Source: Amphimedon queenslandica (taxonomy: Eukaryota; Porifera; Demospongiae; Haplosclerida; Niphatidae). From it: a DNA stretch of 25,950 bases. Positions 11,801-21,209 of the stretch are shown piece after piece (position 1 is the stretch's first letter; every line of letters starts with the position of its first letter). The translations under genes were made by a program, and so were the position numbers. Where the stretch lies: positions 399,862-425,811 of the forward strand of contig NW_003546274.1 of the NCBI RefSeq assembly GCF_000090795.2. Direction: 5' to 3'. The notes below the pieces were generated by a model. It worked only from the letters and a program-made list of their open reading frames with translations. It ran no database searches and was not told the DNA's origin.

Positions 11801-14800
11801 AGTCACATTTATTGAGCTCTTCCCCTCAAACCTCACTCCCCAGCATCCCTGTTGCTATGACGACCCACCACACCTACATAGAGGAATCCTTGAGAGACTC
11901 AAACATTGTCGATACTCGTTTCACATCAGCCGGAGCTCAGGACTTGAAAAACTTGAGAGGAGGAGAGAAGAACGGGGGCATACCCACCAATCCACTACCA
12001 ATTGGTAATGGAGGATTCATTAATAATGACTATGATGATCCAGAGCCTTCTCAGTCCATTGTATCCCCTCAAAGTCAAAATGGGCTAAGTCATTATTACT
12101 CGACACCTAATGCTGGAGGAGATGTTGATCCCATTTCACCTCCAGTTGGCCCTTATTATTCCCTGCCCCCAGCTGAGGCTGTCCCTAATATCATTGAGAT
12201 ATATGATACACCTGATTGTGACAGTGTGGTCCCTTCTAGCAATGATCCTGAAGTAACGGACAACTATGACAAAATAATAATTAAAGATAAAGTAAGAAAA
12301 GAACAATGTTGCCATAATATTGTGCCATTGATTGTACTCTTGATTGTACTCTATGCATTTTAGATGTATGTAATATTGTAATTCTCTCCATGTTCATTAC
12401 TTGCATTTATTCTTTTATTTCAGAGTCCTCCTGGTGAGCCAGCCCCTTCAAACAATGGTGATCCTACCATTTATAATTATGTACCAACCTTAGTGAGTAT
12501 CAGTCACTCAATTCTAATATTGCAACATACACTGTCTATGGGGATATGCATATCAGGGTTTCCCACAGGATTTTGGTATAGTGCTTAGCACCTTGCCAGT
12601 ACAATTTTAATTATAATTTTTCTGATGCATATGCATTTTCTTGTGTTAGCAAGTTGCTCAAAATTTGGACAAAGCTCCTGTACTGTAGTACACCAAATTT
12701 TACCAAAATTGAAAAAGAAAGGCTTCTCTATTATTATATTTTTATCTGATGCATATACATGTACTTATGTTGCATAGAAAGTTTGAGTTGATTCTGATTA
12801 AGTTTGGATTTTTAATGAATTTTTAAAGTTACTCCAAAATTGGATCAAAGTCCCTGTACTATAGTACAGGCCCTTCAGCCAAATTTTGTTGAAAATGGCT
12901 AGATGAGACGTTTTCATTTTTATAATTTTTTCTGATACATATACATGTACTTATGTTGCATAGAAAGTTTGAGCTGATTCTGATCAAGTTTGGATTTTTT
13001 ACAAATTTTTAAAGTTGCTCCAAAAGCCATGTACTACTACTATAATGTAATGCTTACTTTGTGGGTAGCCCTCATACACAGACTCCATTCTTCCCAGCCT
13101 ACACACATTCCAAGATACACTCACACTTTGTCTTGTCTCTTTATTCTTTTTTCTTTTTTCTTTGTTTGTACCTTTAGGAGCAACGGACTACTCTCCTCAA
13201 CTGGCGTTATGAAATACCAGCTGTAAGCTACTGATATAAATACAACCACTATCAATATAAGACTATATACATCACATTACCTTGATTATTGGCTCATGTT
13301 TGCCCTTAAGGCTACATCACATCTGCTTCGGATTATTTATTCAAAAAATAAACATGACCTGTTTGTTTTACTACTATTGATGTGTGGTCTTTCACTTGTT
13401 TGGATCTTATTGTTTTCATTTCTTTCCTCTCCCATTCTCTCTTTCTCTCCCTGTATCTCCCCTTAGGATCAAGAGTATGACAAGTTAAATTTCTTTGTAC
13501 AGACTAAAGTGTTTTGGAAGCCTGCAGCAACCACAACTGGCCTCTATGAGCAACTGGCATCAAACAAATATAGGGAAATAAACAGAAAGGAGATAGCGTG
13601 AGTCTGCCAAGTGGAGTGATTACATTGTTGTCTAGTGTACTAGCCAACCTTTAATCTTTTGTTGCCCTCTTGTAAGAGTTCAGTTTGTCATTGAAGGCTC
13701 TATATGCTTAGGAAGCATAATATGTATCAATCACACCTTTCATATGAATGTGTATTACATGTATTATTATTATTATTATTATAAGTTTAATGGTGTAATT
13801 TTATATGTGAACTGTGCTGTGTACTATTAGAGTCACTGGGTAATGTATATACATATAGTGTCACTCACTGAGAGTGTCTGTATCCAATAAGCTTTGATGT
13901 CAGAGTGTGTACATGTACATTTACAGTGTATTTGATGTCATTATACTACAGTGCATACATGTATGCATTCTTTTGTACATGGACAGTTTCCTTTGCCAAT
14001 TAGCTCTCTTTCTCTTGAGACACATGGTATCAGTTTACATTGTGACCAAGGGAAATATGTGTTTCTTTGAAATTTAATTGTATTAGTGATCACACTATAG
14101 TACTCCTGTAGTGAGTACGACCTACTACGTTACATTTGTGTGCCTATCTGTGTGTAGCTATTGTAGTGTTACTATTGTGTATTTTTGTGTGTGAGAGAGC
14201 TATTCTAACTGCCTCTCCCTTTCTCTCCCCCTTGTCTCCCCTTTTCTTTTTACATTACTAATTATTTCTTGCTTCACTAAGCACTGTTGTCTCTCCCTCT
14301 TGTAGTATCAGTAGCACATTAGGTGAGGGTCAGTTTGGCTATGTCAGTAAAGGCTTGTGGACTCACGCCAATGAAAGACATGACGTGGCTGTCAAGATGT
14401 TAAAACCTGATGCCACGGATCAAGATCGTGTGAAGCTTTTACAAGAAGCAGCCATTATGGGGCAGTTCACTCATAAGAACATTGTCAAGCTTCACGGGGT
14501 AGTCACTGTTGGAGAACCAGTGAGTTATTGTATTGAACTGTGACTGCTTCTGCTTTGTTGTATTGCATTGTGCAATTATTAAAGTGTTTTCTTTGTATTC
14601 TGTTGATGTTCTTGTGAATTACATTCTCTCACTGCCACTCCTGTGTTTATTAACACTTATTCTTAATAAGGTAATGATGCTACTGGAGTTCATGCCAAGG
14701 GGAGAGTTGAGAGCTTATCTGAGGAGCATCAAATCAAAGTAAGACTAGAAAGAGAGAGGATTAATTCAATTAAAACGTGACCTATTGCCCTAAGTGTCAT

Positions 14801-15831
14801 TCTAATGAAATGAGTGTATTATTATGAGAGGCTTATATTGAGTTGAACCCAGTCTATATGGAGCTTCTCGTTCATCTTGTACAGTTTTAGTTCTGATGTA
14901 GCGTAAATTAATTAATTACGTACTTTATAGCAAATTAACGGATCAAATTTGTCTACCGATTTCATTAGATTGGTAGTAAACTATCCATCGACTCGCCTTG
15001 GAACCACAACAAATAAAAGCAATGATCACTTGTTATCAAATTATTCTCTGTAATATAAGGAGTTGGAATGTTTGATTGTAATTATGTACTTCCCACAGAA
15101 AACAGAAGCTTTATTAAATAATCATGCCTTCTACTCTTATGTATTCCTTCCTTTCTGCTACCATTATCTCCAAGTACTTCTGTCCCTACGTCCTATTTTG
15201 TCCTATACTTTAAACCCTTTACTATAGCATTAATGTGTTTTTGTAGACTTTCGGCAAGCAACATCACAAACATGCCAAAACTCCTCCTGAGGTTTTGTAG
15301 GGACATTTCCTCTGGGATGGCCTATCTTTCCCAGAAGTCGTTTGTACATCGTGATCTTGCTGCCAGGAATGTCCTCCTCGCCTCTGACCTAACATGCAAG
15401 GTATGTCGTGTGCCTTCTGATTCACAAGCATACTCTCATTCACATGTATACATACATCTTATATATCATCATCATTTTAATTATTAATTGTTGTTACTAT
15501 TGCTATGTCATACATTAGATAATAGTCTACGGCCAGAGTTAACTTATTATTAATCTTTTTAAATATGTTTTTTAAGATGCAAGTAGAAAATTTGAGACTC
15601 ATTTTAAAAATTTGTGATGAAATTTCCCAATTTTTGTATTTATTTAGATTGGTGATTTTGGCATGGCAAGAGATCTGATGGAGGATGAAAGCAATTATTA
15701 TAAATCGAGTGGAGGAATAATCCCATTGAAATGGACTGCACCTGAAGTAAGTATTTAATTGAATTAAATCACAAATATAATTATCAATAATAATAATAAT
15801 GATATTATGATTATTATTGTTATTATTATTA

Positions 15832-15868
<37 letters not shown>

Positions 15869-16601
15869 GTTATTATTAATTTGTTATTATTATCATGATT
15901 ATTAGGCTTTAAATTTTAAGAAGTATACGTCAGCAAGTGACGTGTGGAGCTATGGTATGGTCTTATATGAGATATGGAGTCTCGGGCATAAACCATTCAA
16001 TGATCTCTCGAACCCAATCGTAAGTATTGTGCTATTTTTAGTAACATACCCCAATCTGAAAACACTGTACTATTAATAGTAAACTTTTACCCTCTCTCCC
16101 TCTTTCATAAAGGTAATTGCACTAGTGAACAGTAAACACTGTCAGGCTCCCCCTCCTGGTTGCTCCAGACGTGTCTATCAACTGATGGTCAATTGCTGGT
16201 AAGGAGAGAGAGAGTGGGAGACTGAGTGGGTGAGAATAGTTCTAAAATTGGAGCATGTGGTTAGACACGTCATTTGATTGTTAAATGAGGCAATGGTGTC
16301 TGCACTAATTTGCTTAAGGTTTAAAAAACATATTTTTATATTTAATTTTCTTTCAAAACATATATTTTATTTACTTTCTAGGAATCCCGAGCATACCCTT
16401 CGTCCTAAGTTTGAGAGCATCAGTGAGTACCTCAAAGACTCTGATGAGTCTCTACTCCAGTGGAGCAGGGAGGACCTGTCTGCTGGTAAGGACGTCAGTC
16501 GACTAGGAGCTCCTCTTGAAGTATCAACTGATCTTTATGTTGACCTCCAAAGGACTTACCAGGCTGCAATGCTGGAGCAGTCAAATAAAAACTTCGCATA
16601 A
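8821..16601 (+). CDS. Receptor tyrosine kinase A (sponge-type), complete
   Basis: Exons: 8821-8872, 8920-9444, 9490-9657, 9708-10133, 11774-12291, 12424-12492, 13178-13222, 13467-13597, 14306-14519, 14671-14738, 15247-15400, 15648-15746, 15906-16019, 16113-16198, 16382-16601. They sum to 2889 bp: 962 residues plus stop. Order: signal peptide (residues 1-17, [17 protein letters not shown]); cysteine-containing ectodomain with NLTG, NVTS and NETE sequons; Ser/Thr/Pro stalk (about 250-330); membrane helix (about 343-372, [14 protein letters not shown]); NPGY motif at 386-389; long juxtamembrane segment with four YxxP motifs; kinase from about 646. Kinase motifs are intact: GEGQFG (651-656), VAVK lysine about 675, HRDLAARN (Asp about 775), DFG (793-795), YY in the activation loop, KWTAPEA. 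It should be an active receptor at the plasma membrane; ligand unknown. The downstream minus-strand gene B is a paralogue. Confidence 0.94.
8920..9444 (+). other. RTK A ectodomain-coding exon (unassigned domain)
   Basis: One 525-bp exon codes about 175 residues with several cysteines ([17 protein letters not shown]). The [14 protein letters not shown] ... GIEFQVLKP core looks like a beta-rich module with the pattern C-x-G-x-I-x-x-W followed by FQV-x-[KR]P; from memory, similar patterns occur in many unnamed extracellular proteins of sponges and cnidarians. It is not an Ig, FN3, LRR, EGF or cadherin repeat that I can recognise. The following intron (9445-9489) is only 45 bp and a multiple of three. 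Confidence 0.6.
10134..11773 (+). other. RTK A intron 4 (1640 bp)
   Basis: The largest intron in the window, placed just after the membrane helix and NPGY motif. Retention would add about 11 residues and stop at 10168, giving a kinase-less membrane form. I see no canonical AATAAA after that stop; ATTAAA occurs near 10351. The rest is AT-rich with no convincing gene; an open frame at 10974-11177 has no ATG start and no recognisable product. It ends in a (TC)n tract before the acceptor. Confidence 0.7.
12031..12213 (+). other. Four YxxP docking motifs in RTK A juxtamembrane region
   Basis: YDDP at 12031-12042, YSTP at 12097-12108, YSLP at 12157-12168 and YDTP at 12202-12213, all in exon 5. Phospho-YxxP is the known binding consensus of Crk/CrkL-type SH2 domains (YDxP repeats of p130Cas). 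Phosphorylation here is inferred, not shown. Confidence 0.75.
12600..13030 (+). repeat. Array of ~180-bp palindrome-bearing repeat, RTK A intron 6
   Basis: Monomer anchors (GTTGCTC / GTTACTCC) at 12653, 12828 and 13014 (spacing 175 and 186 bp). Palindromes: TGTACTGTAGTACA near 12679-12692 and CCTGTACTATAGTACAGG at 12853-12870. Same orientation as the XPO6 copies and same sense as the host gene. Confidence 0.86.
13598..14305 (+). other. RTK A intron 8 (708 bp)
   Basis: AT-rich, with a short (ATT)n run near 13763 and several TACATGTA-type palindromes (about 13753, 13910, 13965). No gene, RNA gene or member of the 180-bp repeat was seen. Confidence 0.6.
14739..15246 (+). other. RTK A intron 10 (508 bp)
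   Basis: AT-rich, ending TTTTTGTAG. Contains a short inverted TAATTAATTA near 14907. Nothing else recognisable. Paralogues B and C have an intron at the same place, of 341 and 55 bp. Confidence 0.6.
15778..15905 (+). repeat. (ATT)n microsatellite in RTK A intron 12
   Basis: Nearly the whole intron is imperfect ATT/ATA trinucleotide repeat, longest run about 15839-15868. Confidence 0.9.
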
Positions 16602-16830
16602 AAATATCTATACTTACACCCATCCTTGCTTTCTTTCTTTCTCTTTCTTGCCATTTTCTCTCTCTCTCTCTCATATCATGTAGCACTAGCAAATTCGTAC
16701 ATATGTATTTTTATAAATGTCACTGTTTCTATTAATTATAACTTTATATGATGATATTAATAATAACAACAAAAAAATACAAAAAACAATTCACGATAAG
16801 AACAGTCAATAATTGTTAGCTTTACATCTA
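16602..16830. other. Convergent 3' ends of RTK A and RTK B
   Basis: Only 229 bp separate the RTK A stop (16601) from the RTK B stop (16831). No AATAAA is seen on either strand here, so each transcript probably uses a variant signal, or the 3' UTRs overlap. The only AATAAA nearby on the plus strand (16584) lies within the RTK A coding sequence. Confidence 0.65.
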
Positions 16831-19800
16831 TTAAAGAGAAGAGTGTTTTCTAGTGACTTTTAAATGAGAAATAGTTCTATTCCGTCCATGCTTTACGTTG
16901 ATGCTCCTTGCCTTTGTAAAGACTCCTAGTCCTTCCTCTCCTTCCTGGTAGAGGAGCTGTAGGTCCCTGTATAATCCTTGTGCCTCATCCAATGAAGATC
17001 CAAGGGCATGAACAAGAGGAGAGACAGAAAGATCTGCCTCAGACCACTGTAGTAGGAGTGACTCGGATTGATTTAAATAGTACTGGATTTTAGAGAAATT
17101 TGGTCTTTTAGAGTGCTCTGGATTCCTATCCAAGTGCAAAAGTCATTCATCAGTGATTAGTGTATCAGTCTGACTTACCAGCAGTCGACCATTAGTAAGT
17201 AAATGGCTCTAGGTAGCCCAGTGCATGGCGGATGGCAGAGTCCAACAGCAGCTTGACAAATCATCTGCAAGCAAAATTTATCATCAAATAATTTTCATCA
17301 TTATCATTCGCTTTTTATTACCTCTTCCATTGGTATATCAGGGAATGGTTTCTTTCCCAGACTCCATATCTCATAAAGCAGTATACCATAGCTCCACACA
17401 TCACTGTCTGTAGAATACTTCTTATACAGCAGAGCCTGTGTTTGTTAATGAATCCATAAAGTCATTGGATCCACAGTATTGTTACTTACTTCAGGTGCAG
17501 TCCATTTGACTGGAATTTTACCACCTTTTGAATTGTAATAGTCTTCGTCAAGCAAATTTCTTGCCATACCAAAATCAGCAATCTAAAAATAAATAATATA
17601 AATAATAATAATATGTTCATTCTTTCTTCCTTTTATTTCTCTTACTTTACAAGTGAGGTCTTCACTGAGCAGTATGTTCCTTGCAGCCAAGTCTCTGTGT
17701 ATGAATCTCTTTCTTGATAAGTGTTCCATACCCGAGGCAATCTCGCGTGCAAATTTGACGAAAAGTCTCTGCAAGGGGTCCTGTTCACGTGGATCGGGTC
17801 TGAGAAATAAAGAAATATTTTGTCATGCTTTTCCATCTATGGGAGGTTGTTTTTCATATAATGAACCACAGAACTCTTTATTGGCCTGTTGAGGCTATTA
17901 TGTATCCAAATGTAATAAACTAAGTGAATAATGATGAACACACAAACACATGCCGAGAGGGTATTATGAGGACAAACAGAAAAATTAAATTGTTGAGTCT
18001 CTTTTGTTAGGATGTGCATGTACATATAAAGCTCCATTGTGAGCATGTGCCTGCTTCTAATAGTATGTATCTCATTATGACATAGGATTTGTGGTCATGT
18101 AAAGTCTAAATAAGGTATAATAAATCTAGCTCTTTCTTACGATGGGTGAAGCTTGCTAAGGTACGAGAGAAGATCACCTCTTGATAAGAACTCTAACACT
18201 ATCATAGTCTATAGGGGAAGAGGAAATTTAATTAAGTACATTAATATAATAGTATGATCTTTATCTCACGGGCTCTCCTAGCGTGACAACTCCATGAAGA
18301 CGGACAATGTTAGGGTGACAAAACTGGCCCATGATGGCTGCCTCTTGGAGGAACTTGACTTTATCGAATGTCTTAGAGCCTGGCTTAAGCATCTTTATGG
18401 CTACCGTCACAGCTCTCTCATGAGCGAGCCACTCTCCTTGGAAGACTTTTGCAAAGTTACCAGACCCGATTTGACTGTTTATCCTAATAGAAAGTGGGGG
18501 TTAAAGAAAAGGGATACTCAATTAACATTGCTATGTGTCACACCCTTTACTATAGCTTTTCTATGGCCATAGACCAATAAAAGAATGGCCATAATAGGAT
18601 GATATAATTACCGCTACAACTACAAACTTTCTGTAACTATCCTATTGGTATAAACACTTATTATGTTCAATTATACTAGTCAGGTAAGACTGCCAAAAGG
18701 GAAGCCACCTTGCCTATACTCCTACCCACACCTACCTCATTTGTTCTTTGGAAATTTCTCTGTATTTCCTAATTGAGAGCTGAGTGTATAGGCCACTAGT
18801 GGTCGAAGAGGGAAGCCAGAAGTTCTCAGTCTGTTCAAAGAATTGGAGCTTATTGTACGTGTGTCTTGATTTCTGTAATAAAGAAGCAATAAAAACATTT
18901 CATAAGTATCAGTATAATGCTCACCGCTATGTGCTCGCACATACTCGTCTTTCTTTCCTGTTCCGTGGGGACTATGCTTCCCTCTTCAAAGAAATCGCTA
19001 TAAACTGCAATCTATCATAAAAACAACGGATAAAAATGTGTCATAAATATGAATAAAATAAAATGTGTTGTTTGTACATTCACATCAAGCTTACTTGAAG
19101 CTGAGAGTATGGTCTGTCTATTATTGGACTCTTTTTGTTTTCAAGCTCTTTTTGCTCCTTATAAAGTTCAGAGTTATCAACTTCATGCACAATTGCCGAA
19201 GCTGTGCTTCCTCTCTCGCTGCTAGTGGTGCTTGTGGGGGTGACATTTGGTGTGACATTGACGTAATATCTGCCATTATCTCCTTTTGAATTGATGACTA
19301 GTGTAGGAAGAGGAATGGACTCATTCTGTTTGACCTGAGTTACAGGAGGAGATGAGGAGGATGGAGATGAGCCATTTTGGTTTTTTGATTTCCGAGTAAA
19401 ACTATGACGAGATAAAGTAAATCTGCCTCCAGATTGCCTCGAGAGAGTGTCTCCCTGTGAACTGTAGATGCTGAAACGATTCACGATCTTCTGAGAAAAC
19501 CTCGTAAATACATTGTCTCTAGTCATGGTCACTGCATAAAAACAAAAATGAAAAAAATGAAATAGCTCAGTAGATTACAGCACTATTATTATTATTACAC
19601 TTACAGTGATGATAATTTTCATTTTCAATATCAGGTCCCCTTAGATGCACTACCCTTTCCCTTTTCTTCTTCAGGAGTATGAAGAGGACAACAAAAGCCA
19701 CAATTATCAGTACAAGGCAAACAAGTAGAGCAACAATGGCTGGGATTGGATTGAGTCTGTATGATGATGAGGGGTAGTCTTCAGTTGAGTTTTGAGAAGG

Positions 19801-19833
19801 AGAGGGTGAGGGTGAGAATAATGACGAGCTCAT
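16831..19833 (-). CDS. Receptor tyrosine kinase B with minimal ectodomain
   Basis: Exons in transcript order: 19833-19605, 19531-19095, 19011-18925, 18872-18736, 18474-18270, 18208-18141, 17799-17646, 17582-17490, 17435-17322, 17264-17179, 17125-16831. Total 1905 bp, 634 residues plus stop, all joins in frame. The ATG at 19833 is preceded 9 nt upstream by an in-frame TGA with no AG between, so it looks like the true start. The N-terminus is about 28 Ser/Pro-rich residues with one NST sequon, then a membrane helix (about 29-54) and KKKRER. No signal peptide is visible. The cytoplasmic linker has YVNV (about residue 166), a Grb2-type SH2 motif. The kinase has GSGNFA (third glycine replaced by Ala), [27 protein letters not shown]. 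The tail ends after LYRDLQLLY with an extra basic stretch. It should be catalytically competent; it may lack a ligand-binding domain unless an upstream exon was missed. Confidence 0.9.
17800..18140 (-). other. RTK B intron 6 (341 bp)
   Basis: AT-rich, corresponding in position to RTK A intron 10. No gene or repeat-family member seen. Confidence 0.6.
19254..19265 (-). other. YVNV Grb2-type SH2 motif in RTK B
   Basis: The linker reads [14 protein letters not shown]-x-N-x is the known Grb2 SH2 consensus, and YVNV is the form found in Shc. Neither RTK A nor the visible RTK C juxtamembrane region has it. Confidence 0.65.
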
Positions 19834-19839
19834 GATTGA

Positions 19840-19932
19840 TCAATGGACTTCTCTCAGCTGTGGGCTCCGAGAATGAATGGGCTCTCCACTGGTAAACATG
19901 CATAGTATAGAGCTACAACTCAGCCCACCCAT
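19840..19932 (-). other. Upstream ORF directly before RTK B
   Basis: A 30-codon ORF from an ATG at 19932 that ends in TGA at 19842-19840, six bases before the RTK B ATG and in the same frame. The peptide (MGGLSCSSILCMF...) has no recognised motif. If it is in the 5' UTR it would be a candidate uORF affecting translation of RTK B. Confidence 0.4.
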
Positions 19933-21209
19933 TATTGTCCTGCCCAGGCCCTGTAAGGATTCTACTAATTTTTGTGACCTAATAATGTTTCTATAGACAA
20001 TAGTAAACTCTGAATGGTTCACCAACAACAAACGAACACACAGACAATAGTCTAACTGTAAATCATAAATATGATACTAGATTGGTGTTGATTAAATATT
20101 AAATAGACCCAGGGGCTATCAATACTGAAACATAGTCTATCTAAATTTATTTTTGAAACAGAACTTGCAAAATTAATTGTTGTTAGTTATTAAATGCAAA
20201 ATCCCATAAATGATTACATTAGTCTAGTTCTAACTACCAGGCATTGGAATGATTGGAATGGCTATGTTTGTAATGTCCACCTGTTTTTTCACTCATGCCA
20301 ACTTTGAAAAGTCCCTTAATTGTTATAACCACTCTCAAAGAGCATATAAATAATTTCTAGGTTGCTATTTACCACAAATTACCACCAGAAATTGCAATTA
20401 ATTTGAATCAACCTACTTTAGCGGTCAAATTACCGCCATCGCGCGGCAAGCGGGGAAAATTAGCGCAATTTTTGGAAGTTTTGATACAGTATCTATGTTT
20501 TGATCTTATTTGGCGAAGACTACTAAGACTGCTTAGACAGGTGTTATACTGGAGCTGCCATTTGTCTCTCTTCTCTCTCTTTAAACAGTCAAAAAATGTT
20601 TTGAAAGCTGTCTGAAAGATTAAAAGGTTCTGTTCAATTGTTCATATTAAATGTACTACTACATGTAAATATACTGACCCCATTATAATGTGAACCATTG
20701 ACATTTGACCATTAATCCATTATTAATTATTGGGCAAAGCTTTTAAGTGTGAGTTACAATTACGTAAAAACAATGCGTTTTTAATTGCATGGACATTTTA
20801 ACTTTTTTGACATTGGGTTTGTCTGTAATAAGAATGAGTATTGCTCGTATGTACACGTATGTCCACAGATGTCAGGGCGTGGCAAGGGGCTGAGCACCTT
20901 TCTTAAGAAACATGAACTTGTATGCATGTAGGTAGCTATGTGTGCATGCATGACTGAAAAGCATGCCTGTGGTTAATTTTTATGATGTTGGACAAATTTT
21001 ACCAATTTGTCATTCCTTGTCACAAGTGGTGCCTGACTACACAGTGCGATACGTTACATAGTGTTACGTTGGACAGTGTTACGGATAATTATTTCAGTAT
21101 TGTTAAATTTAGTTAAACACGAAGAGAATAAATATAAAGTGGATTGAAAAAAAAAACAAAAAAATATGTAGTAATTGTTACAACTATGACAACACATGGT
21201 TTGTTTTTC
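19843..21209. other. Intergenic region between RTK C and RTK B
   Basis: About 1.37 kb, AT-rich. It should contain the RTK B promoter. It holds the uORF near 19840-19932, a short CpG-dense segment at 20421-20465, and a 21-codon frame from 20869 that begins MSGRGKG. I found no exon encoding a missing RTK B ectodomain and no member of the 180-bp repeat. Confidence 0.6.
20421..20465. promoter_or_regulatory. CpG-dense segment with short inverted repeat, candidate regulatory or mobile-element end
   Basis: Seven CpG dinucleotides in 44 bp (20422-20465) in otherwise CpG-poor DNA. It includes GCGGT (20421-20425) and ACCGC (20432-20436) as inverted arms around CAAATT. About 50 bp away (20370-20388) is TACCACAAATTACCACC, which looks like a CpG-decayed relative. 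It lies about 590 bp upstream of the RTK B start. It could be a promoter element or a remnant of a mobile element. Confidence 0.35.

Noticed and set aside
15778..15900. Possible structured RNA in the ATT-rich intron
   Set aside because: It is a simple trinucleotide repeat.
16584..16589. AATAAA as poly(A) signal of RTK A
   Set aside because: It lies inside the coding sequence, upstream of the stop codon at 16599-16601.
17653..18572. Plus-strand frames over the RTK B exons
   Set aside because: Antisense shadows of kinase exons with consistent splice sites on the minus strand.
20403..20615. 70-codon plus-strand frame over the CpG-dense segment
   Set aside because: Starts on a non-ATG codon, has no recognisable domain, and the basic N-terminal residues come from the CpG-rich DNA.
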